Assembly: GCF_003387355.1 (NCBI RefSeq)
Contig: NZ_QUNH01000001.1
Span: 1,126,023 to 1,190,022, forward strand
Origin: Winogradskyella sediminis
Lineage (GTDB): Bacteria; Bacteroidota; Bacteroidia; Flavobacteriales; Flavobacteriaceae
Direction of reading: 5' to 3'
DNA: 64,000 bases
Shown here: positions 1 through 8,848 of the stretch, piece by piece
How the letters are laid out: each line of letters begins with the position of its first letter
Numbering within the stretch: the first letter of the stretch is position 1
The notes under the pieces: generated by a model
What the model was told of the DNA's origin: nothing
The model's database searches: none
The model's input: only the letters and a program-made list of their open reading frames with translations
Position numbers and translations under genes: made by a program

Positions 1-1
1 A

Positions 2-856
2 TCTCGAACTAAAAAGTACGATAAGGCAAATCAGCTGTTTTCAAACTTAATTGCAGCCGATAGTTTAAACCCCGATTACTATTATGAATTGGGTGTGGTT
101 TTAGAAAAACAAAAAGACACTACAGCATTACGGCAATTTCAGAAAACATTTGAACTAGATGAAACACATCAAAAGGCGATTTTTAAAATTGCAAAACAGC
201 ATTTAAAAAAACGCAATTTTTTAGAAGCTCATAGATATATAGACCGTGGCCTAGAAAGCTACGAAAACAATATAGAGCTAATCAGTTTAAAAGCACAAGC
301 CTATTACCATCAAGAGTACTATACCCATGCTGTAGTTTGGTTTAAAAAACTGTTGGATTTAGGTGAGAATTCCGAATTTATACATGAAAAATTAAGTTTG
401 AGTTACGCCCAAAATTCAGATTACGACGAGGCTATTTATCACCGAAAACAAGCCTTAAAGTATAGTCCAAATGATGCCAATGCCATCTTCACTATTGGGT
501 CTTATTATCAAAGTTTAAATAATTTTGAAATGGCTGAAAAGTACATCACAATGGCTTTATTATTAAAGGATCTGCCATTGTCAGATGAATATCAGCGTTT
601 GGGAATTATTTTTAATCGGCAGAAAAAATACGATCAAGCTATTAAAGCTTTTCAGAAATCAATAAAAGAAGACCCTTCAAACATGATGTCTGAGTTCTAT
701 CTACTTCGAACTAAAGATGAATATTATGCCGACATTGACTCTAAAATTAAATTGTACGAACAGTTTATTGAAAAGCATAAAAAAAGTCCGTTTTTAGGAT
801 ATGTTAAAGGCAGATTAAAAGAATTAAAAGAAGAAAAATTTTTAGAAGGCGAATAA
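2..856 (+). CDS. TPR-repeat protein, 5' end outside the window
   Basis: The reading frame is open from base 2 to the TAA at 856, so the gene starts before the window; about 284 residues are visible. The first internal start-like codon (TTG at 89) falls inside a repeat and is not a real start. The protein is built of degenerate 34-residue helix-turn-helix units: paired Tyr/Ala/Leu positions recur, for example around AIYHRKQALKYSPNDANA and the closing AIKAFQKSIKEDPSN. This is the standard tetratricopeptide pattern, used for protein-protein contacts. No enzymatic motif or signal peptide is visible in the part present. A specific partner cannot be named. Confidence 0.85.
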   Translation, partial: SRTKKYDKANQLFSNLIAADSLNPDYYYELGVVLEKQKDTTALRQFQKTFELDETHQKAIFKIAKQHLKKRNFLEAHRYIDRGLESYENNIELISLKAQAYYHQEYYTHAVVWFKKLLDLGENSEFIHEKLSLSYAQNSDYDEAIYHRKQALKYSPNDANAIFTIGSYYQSLNNFEMAEKYITMALLLKDLPLSDEYQRLGIIFNRQKKYDQAIKAFQKSIKEDPSNMMSEFYLLRTKDEYYADIDSKIKLYEQFIEKHKKSPFLGYVKGRLKELKEEKFLEGE

Positions 857-970
857 TATTCCTTGTAAAAATAAAAATTATCATACCATATTACGCTTCA
901 ATCTAAAAGCCTAGTAGTCTCGCTTCTTTTTCAATAAAATATCGTACTTTTCGCTATCATAACACTAGTA

Positions 971-1447
971 ATGAATCGAATTGTTTGTCTTTTAATCTTG
1001 CTTTTTGCAACCTCTTGCAATTATTTTGAAAAGAAGAAAGTCTATCCTGAAGATTTGCTTGAAGAAGAATTGCAAACTTTCAACTGGAATGAGGTCGACA
1101 CCTATCCGACCTTTACGGATTGTGAGCATATGACTTCTAAGGAAACTCATAAATTATGTTTTCAAAATACTTTAATTTCTAGCGTTAATCAATATTTGTC
1201 TGCTCAAAATTTTGTCGTTTCAAATGATGTTAACGATACCATTACACTTAAAATAAAAATTGATAAATCAGGCTTATTAAAGGTTACATCTATTAAGATA
1301 CGACCTGAAACAATTCAAGAGATACCAAAAATTGACAGCTTACTACGACAGAGTCTAAAAGGTGTCCCCAAAATTTATCCAGCGATTAAGCGCAATCAGC
1401 AAGTTACCACTGCTTTTGAGTTACCTGTTATTGTACGTATTAAATAA
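971..1447 (+). CDS. Small lipoprotein with TonB-C-like tail
   Basis: 158 residues. The N-terminus is a lipoprotein signal: positive MNR, a Leu-rich core and the lipobox ATSC, with Cys16 as the likely lipidated residue, followed by a Lys-rich stretch. From about residue 90 the sequence (kinetic 'TLKIKIDKSGLLKV' strand, then a Leu-Arg helix and 'ELPVIVRIK') resembles the beta-alpha-beta fold of TonB C-terminal domains, which in Bacteroidota is often found in small envelope proteins. The resemblance is by pattern only. It stands alone, 114 bases after the TPR gene and convergent with the glycosyltransferase gene downstream. Function unknown; likely anchored in the envelope. Confidence 0.7.
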   Translation: MNRIVCLLILLFATSCNYFEKKKVYPEDLLEEELQTFNWNEVDTYPTFTDCEHMTSKETHKLCFQNTLISSVNQYLSAQNFVVSNDVNDTITLKIKIDKSGLLKVTSIKIRPETIQEIPKIDSLLRQSLKGVPKIYPAIKRNQQVTTAFELPVIVRIK

Positions 1448-1466
1448 TTTTTTTTACTGAGTAGTT

Positions 1467-2609
1467 TTAGGCTTTAAAGGTTCTATTTTTCCATTCATAA
1501 GATTTAAAAAAGGTTAAAAAAACGATACTAACGTTAAATATTGGATAGATAATACTCAAAAAGATATAGGATAATAAAAGATTTTCTTGTTTAAAAAAAC
1601 GGGTGGTTTTAAATAGCAATAAAAAATCAATACTGAATTTAATACTGTATAAGGCCACAGCAATGTCTAGTGCTATACTATTAAAATAAATAGCGGGTAG
1701 CAAGCCTAAACACGTTAAGTTGCCAAAGAAAACAACGAATCCAGTTCCTTTTGTATATCTATTTTTGTTTTCACTTGTTTTAGAGGCCCAGCGTAAACGT
1801 TGGTGTATTAGTGCGCTCAGGCCATAAGCAGGATTTGTGGTTACGATAGCATTTTTAGATTTTAAATACTGCACTTTTTTAGCATCGTGGGCTATAAATT
1901 TTTCAAGAAGGAATATATCGTCTCCACTGGCAATAGTGTTATTGTCGTTAAATCCTTTTACGGTATAAAATAACTCTTTGCGATAACAGAAATTCGCTCC
2001 ATTACATAATATGGGCTTTTTTATGCCAAAACTACCAATGGTTGCTCCTTGCAAACTCAGCATGTCTAAAGTCTGAAAACGATTTAAAAAGGTCATTTTA
2101 CCGTGATAGGTAACAGGAGCAACAATACTATCAGGTTTTTTTAATTGAATACATTCATCCAAGGCATCTAGCCAGTACTTAGGTAAACTACAGTCGGCAT
2201 CTGTCGTAACAATCCAGTTGTATTTTGAAACTGAAACAGCAGCAGTAATGGCATCTTTTTTAGGTGAATTAGAAATTCTAATATTCTTTATAATCTGAAG
2301 GTCAACATTCGCAAATTTAAATGAGTTTTTTAGTACTATTGAATTGATGACGGCTACAGAATTGTCTTCAGAATCGTCGTCGACTAAAATAATTTCGAAC
2401 ATGGATTTTGGATACGCTAATTTTAAAATAGAATCTAACAGATTTGGAAGATTATTTGCTTCATTTCGAAATGGAATGATGACAGAAAATTTTGTCTTTG
2501 GTGGTATATCTCGTAGCTTAAAATTATCTACCAAGTCAAATCCGTAGCAAAGCAGACCTATAATACAGAGGTACGCTATAATGATAAAAACAACTACATA
2601 GGTCAGCAT
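1467..2609 (-). CDS. Membrane-anchored family 2 glycosyltransferase
   Basis: 380 residues. One N-terminal membrane helix (residues 1-24) precedes a GT-A domain: FSVIIPFRNE at the nucleotide-binding start, ILVDDDSEDNS, the metal-binding TTDAD (DxD type) and the acceptor-site motif QRLRW. Two or three hydrophobic helices close the protein (about 295-375). This is the layout of inverting GT2 enzymes that act at the inner face of the cytoplasmic membrane on lipid-linked sugars. Its start codon overlaps the stop of the upstream membrane gene (TAATG), so the two are translationally coupled. Sugar and acceptor cannot be told from sequence. Confidence 0.88.
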   Translation of the reverse strand: MLTYVVVFIIIAYLCIIGLLCYGFDLVDNFKLRDIPPKTKFSVIIPFRNEANNLPNLLDSILKLAYPKSMFEIILVDDDSEDNSVAVINSIVLKNSFKFANVDLQIIKNIRISNSPKKDAITAAVSVSKYNWIVTTDADCSLPKYWLDALDECIQLKKPDSIVAPVTYHGKMTFLNRFQTLDMLSLQGATIGSFGIKKPILCNGANFCYRKELFYTVKGFNDNNTIASGDDIFLLEKFIAHDAKKVQYLKSKNAIVTTNPAYGLSALIHQRLRWASKTSENKNRYTKGTGFVVFFGNLTCLGLLPAIYFNSIALDIAVALYSIKFSIDFLLLFKTTRFFKQENLLLSYIFLSIIYPIFNVSIVFLTFFKSYEWKNRTFKA

Positions 2610-3577
2610 TAATCTACGGATTTAGGAAGTTTAAAGTTGAGCACAAAATAACTGCCAAAAACACTTGGAAGTACAAAATTGAGTAGCCACATGAGACTTG
2701 TTATAGATAAAATAATAAACTCATTAACCGGAATATATGCAAATAAAAACACAGCAATACTACTTTTTATAACGACATCAAAAATTGAAATGGTGGGTAC
2801 AATAGAAGCGAGAAGATACATGCTTGTAATTACTAGCATAGCATCGTAATAATTAAGATCGATATTAAATACAGTTAATAGAAAGTAAAATTGAAATGAA
2901 AATATAAGATACCTAGCACAAGATAAAATTAGGTTTAAAACATGTGTTTTTAGTGGTATAGATTTAATAAAATCAATGACAGAAATAAGCGAAAACCCTT
3001 TTATTTTAAAATGTTTTTTTGATAATATCATACCAGTGAAGAGTCCAATAATTAAAATAATAATGCCTATAGTAATCATGTTAGTGTAATTAATAGCTAT
3101 AGCATATTGCCTTGCAAATAGTGTAAAACCAATACAGCCAAGTAATGTTGTTATAATCATTTGCGCCATATTACCCAACAGGTTTAATAATACAATTTTA
3201 GTTCGGTAAGGTTTGGTATAATAAATTGCTTTGGCACCATAGTCACCAATACGATTGGGAGTAATCAATGAGGCTGTTAGCCCTCCTAAACTCTGTTCTA
3301 AAGCAGATATAAATGAAATACCCTTAATTACCTTAACGAGCTGTTGCCATTTTGTAATTTCGAAAAACCAGTTAAAACCAGTTAAAATAATTAAAACAAG
3401 GCTATTCTTTAATGAAAAAACCTCATTTTTATTCAGAAAAACGACAAATTTGTTGAATTCTAAATGTTCGTTTTCAACAATTTTAGTATAAATAAAATAA
3501 AAAGCTGCAACAACAATAATCAACTTGATAAGTACAAAGAAGAATTGTTTAATTTTGTGAGATCCATTGTTATGCAT
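2609..3577 (-). CDS. LPG-synthase-like (UPF0104) multi-pass membrane protein
   Basis: 322 residues from ATG 3577. A longer frame begins at 3676, but it would run 72 bases into the divergent beta-barrel gene and adds no membrane segment; the shorter start leaves a 27-bp intergenic gap, so I prefer it. About eight hydrophobic helices are visible, with the GGLTASLITPNRIGDYGAKA loop pattern characteristic of the lysylphosphatidylglycerol synthase transmembrane family (flippase-like proteins lacking the transferase domain). Coupled by a one-base stop-start overlap to the glycosyltransferase gene after it, suggesting joint work on a lipid-linked glycan. Substrate unknown. Confidence 0.8.
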   Translation of the reverse strand: MHNNGSHKIKQFFFVLIKLIIVVAAFYFIYTKIVENEHLEFNKFVVFLNKNEVFSLKNSLVLIILTGFNWFFEITKWQQLVKVIKGISFISALEQSLGGLTASLITPNRIGDYGAKAIYYTKPYRTKIVLLNLLGNMAQMIITTLLGCIGFTLFARQYAIAINYTNMITIGIIILIIGLFTGMILSKKHFKIKGFSLISVIDFIKSIPLKTHVLNLILSCARYLIFSFQFYFLLTVFNIDLNYYDAMLVITSMYLLASIVPTISIFDVVIKSSIAVFLFAYIPVNEFIILSITSLMWLLNFVLPSVFGSYFVLNFKLPKSVD

Positions 3578-3604
3578 ACTACAAATAAAATCAAAAACTA
3601 ACAG

Positions 3605-4243
3605 ATGCAATACTATTTTAAACAATACCTTTTCTTTTTTGTAATCCTTTTTATAACGTTTAAAAGTGAAGCCCAATTAAAAGACACTGCAAAATGGAAA
3701 GCACTGTTTGCGGTTGGAGTCAATTACCCAACCACAGACGGATTTGTAAAAGGCTCATATGCTCAGTCATTAAATTTTCCAACGGTTAATTTAGGGATTC
3801 AACACATGCTAAAACGTCAATATGGTATAAAATTAGATTTGGGTTTTAACCGTTTTAAAAATGATGATGAGACACCAGAATTTAAAATTAATTACACAAG
3901 AGTTAATGCGCAGTTTGTTTATGACCCAACTGACCTTATCGGGATTTTACCCATGCGACTTCGGACTGTGGCTCATGCAGGACCAGGTGTATCCTTTGTA
4001 AAGCCTTTAGGAACCTTGGGTGATAATAAGCAAACTTTTATGAATCTTTTAGGAGGTTTGGAATTTAACTATGCTATAAATGAGAAGGTTTCGGTCTATA
4101 CGGACGTTTCTTATATTTACGGATTAACTTCTTTAGACAATTATAATCCGGCATTAAATGGCTTGGGAGCTTTTAATGGCAGTGTATTTAACCTTACCTT
4201 TGGATTGGCAGTCTCATTAAGTGGTTGCGAATACTGTAATTAA
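3605..4243 (+). CDS. Outer-membrane beta-barrel protein
   Basis: 212 residues. Signal peptide: MQYYFKQY then a Phe/Ile/Leu core and cleavage near SEA-Q. The mature part is made of alternating polar/hydrophobic strands (for example YGIKLDLGFNRF, YTRVNAQFVY, VYTDVSYIYG, VFNLTFGLAVSLSG) like the OmpA-type or 'outer membrane beta-barrel' families of Bacteroidota. There is no peptidoglycan-binding domain. The stop lies 4 bases before the ruvC start. The gene diverges from the UPF0104 gene with only 27 bases between them, so the two promoters must overlap or lie within coding sequence. Function unknown. Confidence 0.78.
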   Translation: MQYYFKQYLFFFVILFITFKSEAQLKDTAKWKALFAVGVNYPTTDGFVKGSYAQSLNFPTVNLGIQHMLKRQYGIKLDLGFNRFKNDDETPEFKINYTRVNAQFVYDPTDLIGILPMRLRTVAHAGPGVSFVKPLGTLGDNKQTFMNLLGGLEFNYAINEKVSVYTDVSYIYGLTSLDNYNPALNGLGAFNGSVFNLTFGLAVSLSGCEYCN

Positions 4244-4247
4244 AAGC

Positions 4248-4802
4248 ATGAGTAAAGAGAAAATTATTTTGGGCATTGATCCAGGAACTACAATTATGGG
4301 TTTTGGACTCATAAAAGTTGTAGGTAAAAAAATGGAATTTATGCAGCTTAATGAGCTCATCCTAAAAAAATACGATGACCATTATCTTAAATTAAAACTT
4401 ATTTTTGAACGTACCGTAGAACTCATCGATACGTATCACCCTGATGAAATAGCGATTGAAGCTCCTTTCTTTGGTAAAAACGTACAGAGTATGCTAAAGT
4501 TAGGACGTGCTCAAGGTGTTGCTATGGCAGCAGGTTTGTCTCGAGAAGTTCCAATTACAGAATATGCTCCTAAAAAAATAAAAATGGCAATTACCGGAAA
4601 TGGAAGTGCGAGTAAAGAGCAAGTGGCTAAAATGTTACAAAGCATGTTAGGTCTTAAAACTATTCCAAAGAATTTAGATTCTATGGATGGTTTGGCCGCA
4701 GCCGTTTGTCATTTTTATAACGAAGGTAGAGTTGAAGTTGGTAAAAGCTATTCGGGCTGGTCTGCCTTTGTAAAGCAGAATGAAGACCGCATAAAGAAGT
4801 AA
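4248..4802 (+). CDS. ruvC: Crossover junction endodeoxyribonuclease RuvC
   Basis: 184 residues from ATG 4248. An in-frame GTG at 4221 would extend it into the preceding gene and adds residues that RuvC does not have. RuvC resolves Holliday junctions as a dimer after RuvAB branch migration. The four acidic catalytic residues are in place: D11 in GIDPGTT, E71 in AIEAPFF, and D144 and D147 in DSMDGLAAA. The Gly/Arg segment MLKLGRAQGVA, which packs the dimer, is also typical. Length matches the family. It precedes a small secreted-protein gene and hemW. Confidence 0.96.
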   Translation: MSKEKIILGIDPGTTIMGFGLIKVVGKKMEFMQLNELILKKYDDHYLKLKLIFERTVELIDTYHPDEIAIEAPFFGKNVQSMLKLGRAQGVAMAAGLSREVPITEYAPKKIKMAITGNGSASKEQVAKMLQSMLGLKTIPKNLDSMDGLAAAVCHFYNEGRVEVGKSYSGWSAFVKQNEDRIKK

Positions 4803-4839
4803 ATAATTTACCGTTGTAGTATGCCGTTAAAAATAGTAA

Positions 4840-5205
4840 ATGAGATACATTATTTTACTTTTAATATTTAGCCAGTCCCTGTTAAGTTTTAGTCAAGGAC
4901 AAGTAGAAATGAATGATATTGCCTATGAAAATTATTATCAATCTCAGAAAATAAAAGATTCTTTAGTTAGTGAATTGAAACAACTAAATAGTAAGGACAC
5001 TACCTTTATATCAGCTTTAGATACTTCAGAAGAATTTTGGAATCTATTTGTAGATGAGCAATTTAAATTGAAATTTCCAAGGTTTGAATCTTGGGAAACA
5101 AGACGAGAAATTTATGGAAGTCAATTTGATATGTTGTATTATAATTTTTTAAAACGCTATTGCGATTTACGAATTTTAACCCTGTATAACTTATTTGAAG
5201 ACTAA
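4840..5205 (+). CDS. Small exported protein of unknown function
   Basis: 121 residues. The N-terminal MRYIILLLIFSQSLLSFSQ is a clear signal peptide, with cleavage expected near SFS-Q. The mature part is about 100 residues, charged and rich in Tyr, Phe and Leu, with no Cys and no motif I recognise. It sits between ruvC and hemW, 37 bases after the former and 30 before the latter, so probably shares their transcript. I do not recognise a family and propose no function. Confidence 0.6.
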   Translation: MRYIILLLIFSQSLLSFSQGQVEMNDIAYENYYQSQKIKDSLVSELKQLNSKDTTFISALDTSEEFWNLFVDEQFKLKFPRFESWETRREIYGSQFDMLYYNFLKRYCDLRILTLYNLFED

Positions 5206-5235
5206 AATAAAGTCTGACTGAATATTAAAAATAAA

Positions 5236-6369
5236 ATGAGCGGTATTTATATCCACATCCCATTTTGCAAGCAAGCATGTTATTATTGCGACTTCCATTT
5301 TTCGACATCCTTGAAGAAAAAAGATGAACTTGTAAATGCTTTAGCTCAAGAATTAAAACTTCGTAAAGATGAATTTAAAAATTCTAGCGTAGAAACGATT
5401 TATTTTGGTGGTGGAACACCAAGCCTTTTAACCAATGTTGAGTTACAATTTATAATAGATTCAGTTTATAAAAATTATAAGGTTTCAGCTAACCCAGAAA
5501 TTACACTTGAAGCCAATCCAGATGATTTATCTAAAGAGCGAATTATTGAGCTCTCTAAAAGTCCCATAAATCGTTTATCCATTGGTATTCAATCCTTTTT
5601 TGAAGCCGATTTAAAATTGATGAATCGCGCACATAATGCAAACGAAGCTAAAGAATGTTTGTCTGTGGCGACGCGCCACTTCGATAATATTTCTTTAGAT
5701 TTAATTTATGGCATCCCAGGAGCTTCAAACGCACAGTGGTTAGAAAATATAGAAACGGCCTTACGTTTTGGAGTTCCTCATATTTCAAGTTATGCTTTAA
5801 CGGTAGAACCTAAAACAGCCTTAGCGTCATTTATAAAAAAAGGTATAATTGACGATGTTGATGACGAGCAAGCGCATGAGCAATTTCATATGTTGAAAGC
5901 TAAATTAGAAGCTTCAGGATTTGTACATTACGAATTGTCTAATTTTGGAAAAGAAGGTTTTTTTAGCAAGAACAATTCGGCCTATTGGCAAGGGAAATCC
6001 TATTTAGGAATTGGTCCTTCGGCACACTCGTTTAATGGAAGGCAACGTGGCTGGAATGTGAGTAATAATTCAAAATACATAAAAGCCCTTCAGCAGCAGC
6101 AATTACCAATAGAAGTTGAAACTTTAACCCAAACAGATCAGTACAACGAATATGTAATGACTGGTTTGCGCACCATTTGGGGAGTGTCGCTATTAAAAGT
6201 AGAAAACGAATTTGGTATAGATTATAAAGATTATTTAATTGAACAGTCCAAAATTTTTATAAATCAACAATTATTGTATATTGATGATAAGCATATACGC
6301 GTCACTAAAAAAGGACAGTTTTTATGTGATGGTATTGCCAGTGAACTATTTAAAATTAACAAAGCGTGA
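5236..6369 (+). CDS. hemW: Radical SAM haem chaperone HemW
   Basis: 377 residues. The N-terminus carries the radical SAM cluster motif CKQACYYC (C11, C15, C18) followed by aromatic-rich CDFHFS, as in HemW (formerly misnamed oxygen-independent coproporphyrinogen oxidase). Further signs are YFGGGTPSLL, EANPDDL, RLSIGIQSF and the C-terminal HemN_C-type region (about 300-370). HemW binds haem and delivers it to target proteins; the HemN-specific extra N-terminal Cys is absent, as expected for HemW. The next gene begins on the stop codon (GTGA), so the two are coupled. A haem chaperone lies 2.5 kb upstream of two predicted haem sensors here, which may be coincidence. Confidence 0.93.
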   Translation: MSGIYIHIPFCKQACYYCDFHFSTSLKKKDELVNALAQELKLRKDEFKNSSVETIYFGGGTPSLLTNVELQFIIDSVYKNYKVSANPEITLEANPDDLSKERIIELSKSPINRLSIGIQSFFEADLKLMNRAHNANEAKECLSVATRHFDNISLDLIYGIPGASNAQWLENIETALRFGVPHISSYALTVEPKTALASFIKKGIIDDVDDEQAHEQFHMLKAKLEASGFVHYELSNFGKEGFFSKNNSAYWQGKSYLGIGPSAHSFNGRQRGWNVSNNSKYIKALQQQQLPIEVETLTQTDQYNEYVMTGLRTIWGVSLLKVENEFGIDYKDYLIEQSKIFINQQLLYIDDKHIRVTKKGQFLCDGIASELFKINKA

Positions 6370-7118
6370 TCGCAACTATTCAATACAAATCCAGAAAATT
6401 AAAAATAGATTTATTAGAACCGTTAGACCTCTCAATTCCTATAACAGGAAAGTCTACCAATGTAAATGCATGGTATTTAGAGCCGCCAACCATACAACCC
6501 GAAGTTATAGATGGAGATACCATAAGTGTTGCAGATGGAGCCGTGGTAAACTTTAATTCCATAAAATTTAACCCACATTCTCATGGTACGCACACCGAAA
6601 CGGTTGGTCATATCACTAAAGAAAGTTATCCTATAAACAAATGTTTAAAACAGTTTTTCTTCCTCGCTGAGGTTGTTACTGTGGCGCCAGAAAAATTAGG
6701 AGATGATTATGTCATTTCACGTAAACAGTTACAATTTGCCTTAGGTAATAAAAAACGTGAAGCTATTGTAATTAGAACCATGCCAAATACACGCGAAAAA
6801 TGTTCTAAACAATACTCGGATACCAATCCTACTTACCTTTTAGAGGATGCAGCCAATTACCTTAAGACTAAAGGTGTAAAGCATTTGCTAGTAGATTTGC
6901 CTAGTGTAGATAAAGAGCAAGATGGAGGAGCGCTTTTGGCTCATAATGCCTTTTGGAATACTAGCGGAAAATTGCGTTTAGATGCTACAATAACCGAGTT
7001 AATATACGTATCTAATAACATAGAAGATGGTAAATACATGCTTAATCTTCAGATTGCACCTTTTGAGAATGATGCGAGCCCAAGCAAACCTATTTTGTAT
7101 AAGATTATAGATAAATAG
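6366..7118 (+). CDS. Cyclase-family metal hydrolase (kynurenine formamidase-like)
   Basis: 250 residues, GTG start at 6366 overlapping the hemW stop by four bases. The zinc-binding motif of the cyclase/KynB family, HxGTHxxxxGH, is present as HSHGTHTETVGH, followed by 'VDLPSVDKEQDGGALLAHNAFWN', close to the family's second conserved block. KynB-like enzymes hydrolyse N-formylkynurenine; many homologues have other amide or lactone substrates. No kynurenine pathway genes lie nearby, so the substrate is open. Probably cytoplasmic (no signal peptide). Confidence 0.82.
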   Translation: MIATIQYKSRKLKIDLLEPLDLSIPITGKSTNVNAWYLEPPTIQPEVIDGDTISVADGAVVNFNSIKFNPHSHGTHTETVGHITKESYPINKCLKQFFFLAEVVTVAPEKLGDDYVISRKQLQFALGNKKREAIVIRTMPNTREKCSKQYSDTNPTYLLEDAANYLKTKGVKHLLVDLPSVDKEQDGGALLAHNAFWNTSGKLRLDATITELIYVSNNIEDGKYMLNLQIAPFENDASPSKPILYKIIDK

Positions 7119-7161
7119 CCTGTGACATTAACTTATTTTTAGTGTCATATATTTACATACT

Positions 7162-7773
7162 ATGGAAACATTTTTTATCATTATTATCAGTGTTTTGGTG
7201 ACTTTGGGTTTAGTGACCATTTACAAACAATGGAAAACGAAGCAGGTTCGAAACTCTCAATCTGTAATTTTACTAGATAAAATAAAACGGGTTTGTAAAT
7301 TTATTACTGTTGAAGGAGATTTTGCTGAAATATACCATTATGAAGATGTCAAAGAGAAATTTTTAAAACTAATTTTAAGTCGTAAAAAAGCGCTTGTAGT
7401 TATCAATGCGAAAGCTCACGTTGGTTTTGACTTTAGTAAAGTAGAAATGCGTTCTAATGCTAAGACTAAAACCATTATTTTATCTAAATTTCCGCAACCT
7501 GAAGTGTTATCTATAGAAAGTAACATTAATTATTACGATAAAAAAGATGGTATGTTTAATCGGTTTGAAGCATCGGATTTAACCGATTTACACACCAAAG
7601 CAAAAGCCCACATTATGGATAAAGTGCCAGAAAGTGGTTTGTTTAATTTAGCTAAACAAGAAGCTTTAGAAACTATTAATCTTATAGAAAATTTAGCGGA
7701 AACTATTGGATGGAAATTAGATTATTCAGCACTAAAGATTGAAACTGATGAGGACAATAAATTGTTGAAATGA
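7162..7773 (+). CDS. DUF4230 membrane-anchored protein
   Basis: 203 residues. A single N-terminal membrane helix (about 3-22) is followed by a domain with the layout of DUF4230: 'LLDKIKRVCKFITVEGDFAE', a central beta-rich part with 'VGFDFSKVEMR', and the C-terminal 'AKAHIMDKVPESGLFNLAKQEALETI' helix. The family is common in Bacteroidota and Firmicutes; its role is not established. The last four bases overlap the start of the MmcQ/YjbR gene (ATGA). Confidence 0.8.
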   Translation: METFFIIIISVLVTLGLVTIYKQWKTKQVRNSQSVILLDKIKRVCKFITVEGDFAEIYHYEDVKEKFLKLILSRKKALVVINAKAHVGFDFSKVEMRSNAKTKTIILSKFPQPEVLSIESNINYYDKKDGMFNRFEASDLTDLHTKAKAHIMDKVPESGLFNLAKQEALETINLIENLAETIGWKLDYSALKIETDEDNKLLK

Positions 7774-8132
7774 ATATAGAAGACTACAGAAATTATTGCC
7801 TAAATAAAAAGGAGGTGACAGAACATTTTCCTTTTGATAATGATACACTAGTTTTTAAAGTCTGTAATAAAATGTTTGCACTTGCCTCATTAAAACGTTG
7901 GGAAAATGGCGAAGCTTTTATCAATCTAAAATGCGATCCAGAATATGCCCAAGAGTTACGCGCCAAATTCGATAGTGTAAAGCCTGGTTACCACATGCAC
8001 AAAAAACAATGGAATAGCGTTTATGTCCTTACAGGAGAACTCTCTCCAAAACTTATTACAGATTTAATAGATCATTCTTATGATATGGTAGTGAAAGGGT
8101 TACCAAAAAAGACACAAGCATTATTAAAATAA
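7770..8132 (+). CDS. MmcQ/YjbR family DNA-binding-fold protein
   Basis: 120 residues. Family pattern: an N-terminal 'YRNYCLNKKEVTEHFPF', 'TLVFKVCNKMFALAS', then 'INLKCDPEYAQELRAKF', and the typical 'VKPGYHMHKKQWNSVYV' block, ending in a Leu-rich helix. The fold is CyaY-like; members are small, cytoplasmic and of uncertain function, though often called DNA-binding. Overlaps DUF4230 by four bases and is the last gene of the ruvC-hemW cluster before a 305-base gap. Confidence 0.85.
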   Translation: MNIEDYRNYCLNKKEVTEHFPFDNDTLVFKVCNKMFALASLKRWENGEAFINLKCDPEYAQELRAKFDSVKPGYHMHKKQWNSVYVLTGELSPKLITDLIDHSYDMVVKGLPKKTQALLK

Positions 8133-8323
8133 AAGCTTATTTGGGCTGTTTTGTAACCTCACTGCTTTGCCATTTTAGAGATCTTAAAAAACAAATGAGT
8201 TAAAAAGGGGTTTAGCTTTGTGTGAAATAGAGACTAAAGTATTGGTAGTTAGTAGTTTGGGGTGCTTTAATTTTAAAAAAAGAATATTTAAATTCATAGG
8301 TGTTTTCTAGATACATAACCGTT
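8133..8323. other. Intergenic stretch without recognised gene
   Basis: The first 190 bases of the 305-base gap before the signalling operon. I see no ORF, no convincing terminator hairpin and no repeat here. The remaining part (8324-8437) holds the phased-box promoter described separately. Confidence 0.5.
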
Positions 8324-8409
8324 CGTCGATACTAAAATGTAAATAAGCGATATTACCTACCAATTAAACGAAAATTAGGCTTTAAAACACATACACTATT
8401 GTAATTTTG
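8324..8409 (+). promoter_or_regulatory. Phased-box promoter of the H-NOX/LytTR operon
   Basis: Three 9-bp boxes start exactly 21 bp apart: CGTCGATAC (8324), AAGCGATAT (8345) and AAACGAAAA (8366). The last starts 36 bp before a flavobacterial -7 element TAATTTTG (8402-8409); the operon's first ATG is at 8438. The first box lies within ACCGTTCGTC (8318-8327), identical to the AlgR consensus of Pseudomonas, a LytTR regulator. No -33 TTG is present at the usual distance, which fits activator dependence. Binding by the operon's own LytTR protein (autoregulation) is inferred. Confidence 0.7.
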
Positions 8410-8437
8410 ATTCTTAAATTTAAAATAAACTTTAGGG

Positions 8438-8848
8438 ATGAGAAATCTTAATATACTACTTATAGAGGATGATATGATTGAGGTTATGAAATTTAATAGA
8501 GCAATTAATTCTCTAGGGTTAACACACGAAATCACTGAAGCAAATAATGGAGAGGAGGCTTTAGAGTTACTTAAGAAAAAAGATCAATTACCAGATATTA
8601 TTCTTCTAGATTTAAATATGCCAAAAATAAATGGCATTGAGTTTCTTAAAATTTTAAAAGCCGATGAACGATTAAGATATATACCAACAATTATCCTAAC
8701 AACCTCTAGTAATCAGAAAGATTTACTAGAATGTTTTGAAGTTGGAATTGCTGGCTATGTGTTAAAACCATTAAAATACGAGGATTATATTTCTAAAATC
8801 GAAAAAATATTAAGATATTGGAGTGTAAATGAATTGATAACTGTATAA
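8438..8848 (+). CDS. Single-domain response regulator (Rcp1/CheY type)
   Basis: 136 residues, one receiver domain and no output domain. Acidic pocket E10-D11-D12, phosphoacceptor D58 in ILLDLNMP, switch residue T89 in ILTTSSNQ, and Lys110 in VLKPL are all present, so phosphorylation should work. The long alpha4 region with 'SSNQKDLLECFEVGIAGYVLKP' is typical of Rcp1-like receivers that pair with PAS/phytochrome-type kinases. First gene of a seven-gene operon; its stop overlaps the H-NOX start by one base (TAATG). It could compete with the terminal LytTR receiver for phosphate or act as an intermediate. Confidence 0.9.
   Translation: MRNLNILLIEDDMIEVMKFNRAINSLGLTHEITEANNGEEALELLKKKDQLPDIILLDLNMPKINGIEFLKILKADERLRYIPTIILTTSSNQKDLLECFEVGIAGYVLKPLKYEDYISKIEKILRYWSVNELITV

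Noticed and set aside
2344-2547. Plus-strand ORF opposite the glycosyltransferase gene
   Set aside because: Antisense shadow of a well-supported GT2 coding region; the same holds for the other short ORFs opposite susC, SusD, the kinases and the glycosyltransferases.
3578-3676. Longer start for the UPF0104 protein (355 residues)
   Set aside because: It overlaps the first 72 bases of the divergent beta-barrel gene and adds a charged stretch with no family likeness.
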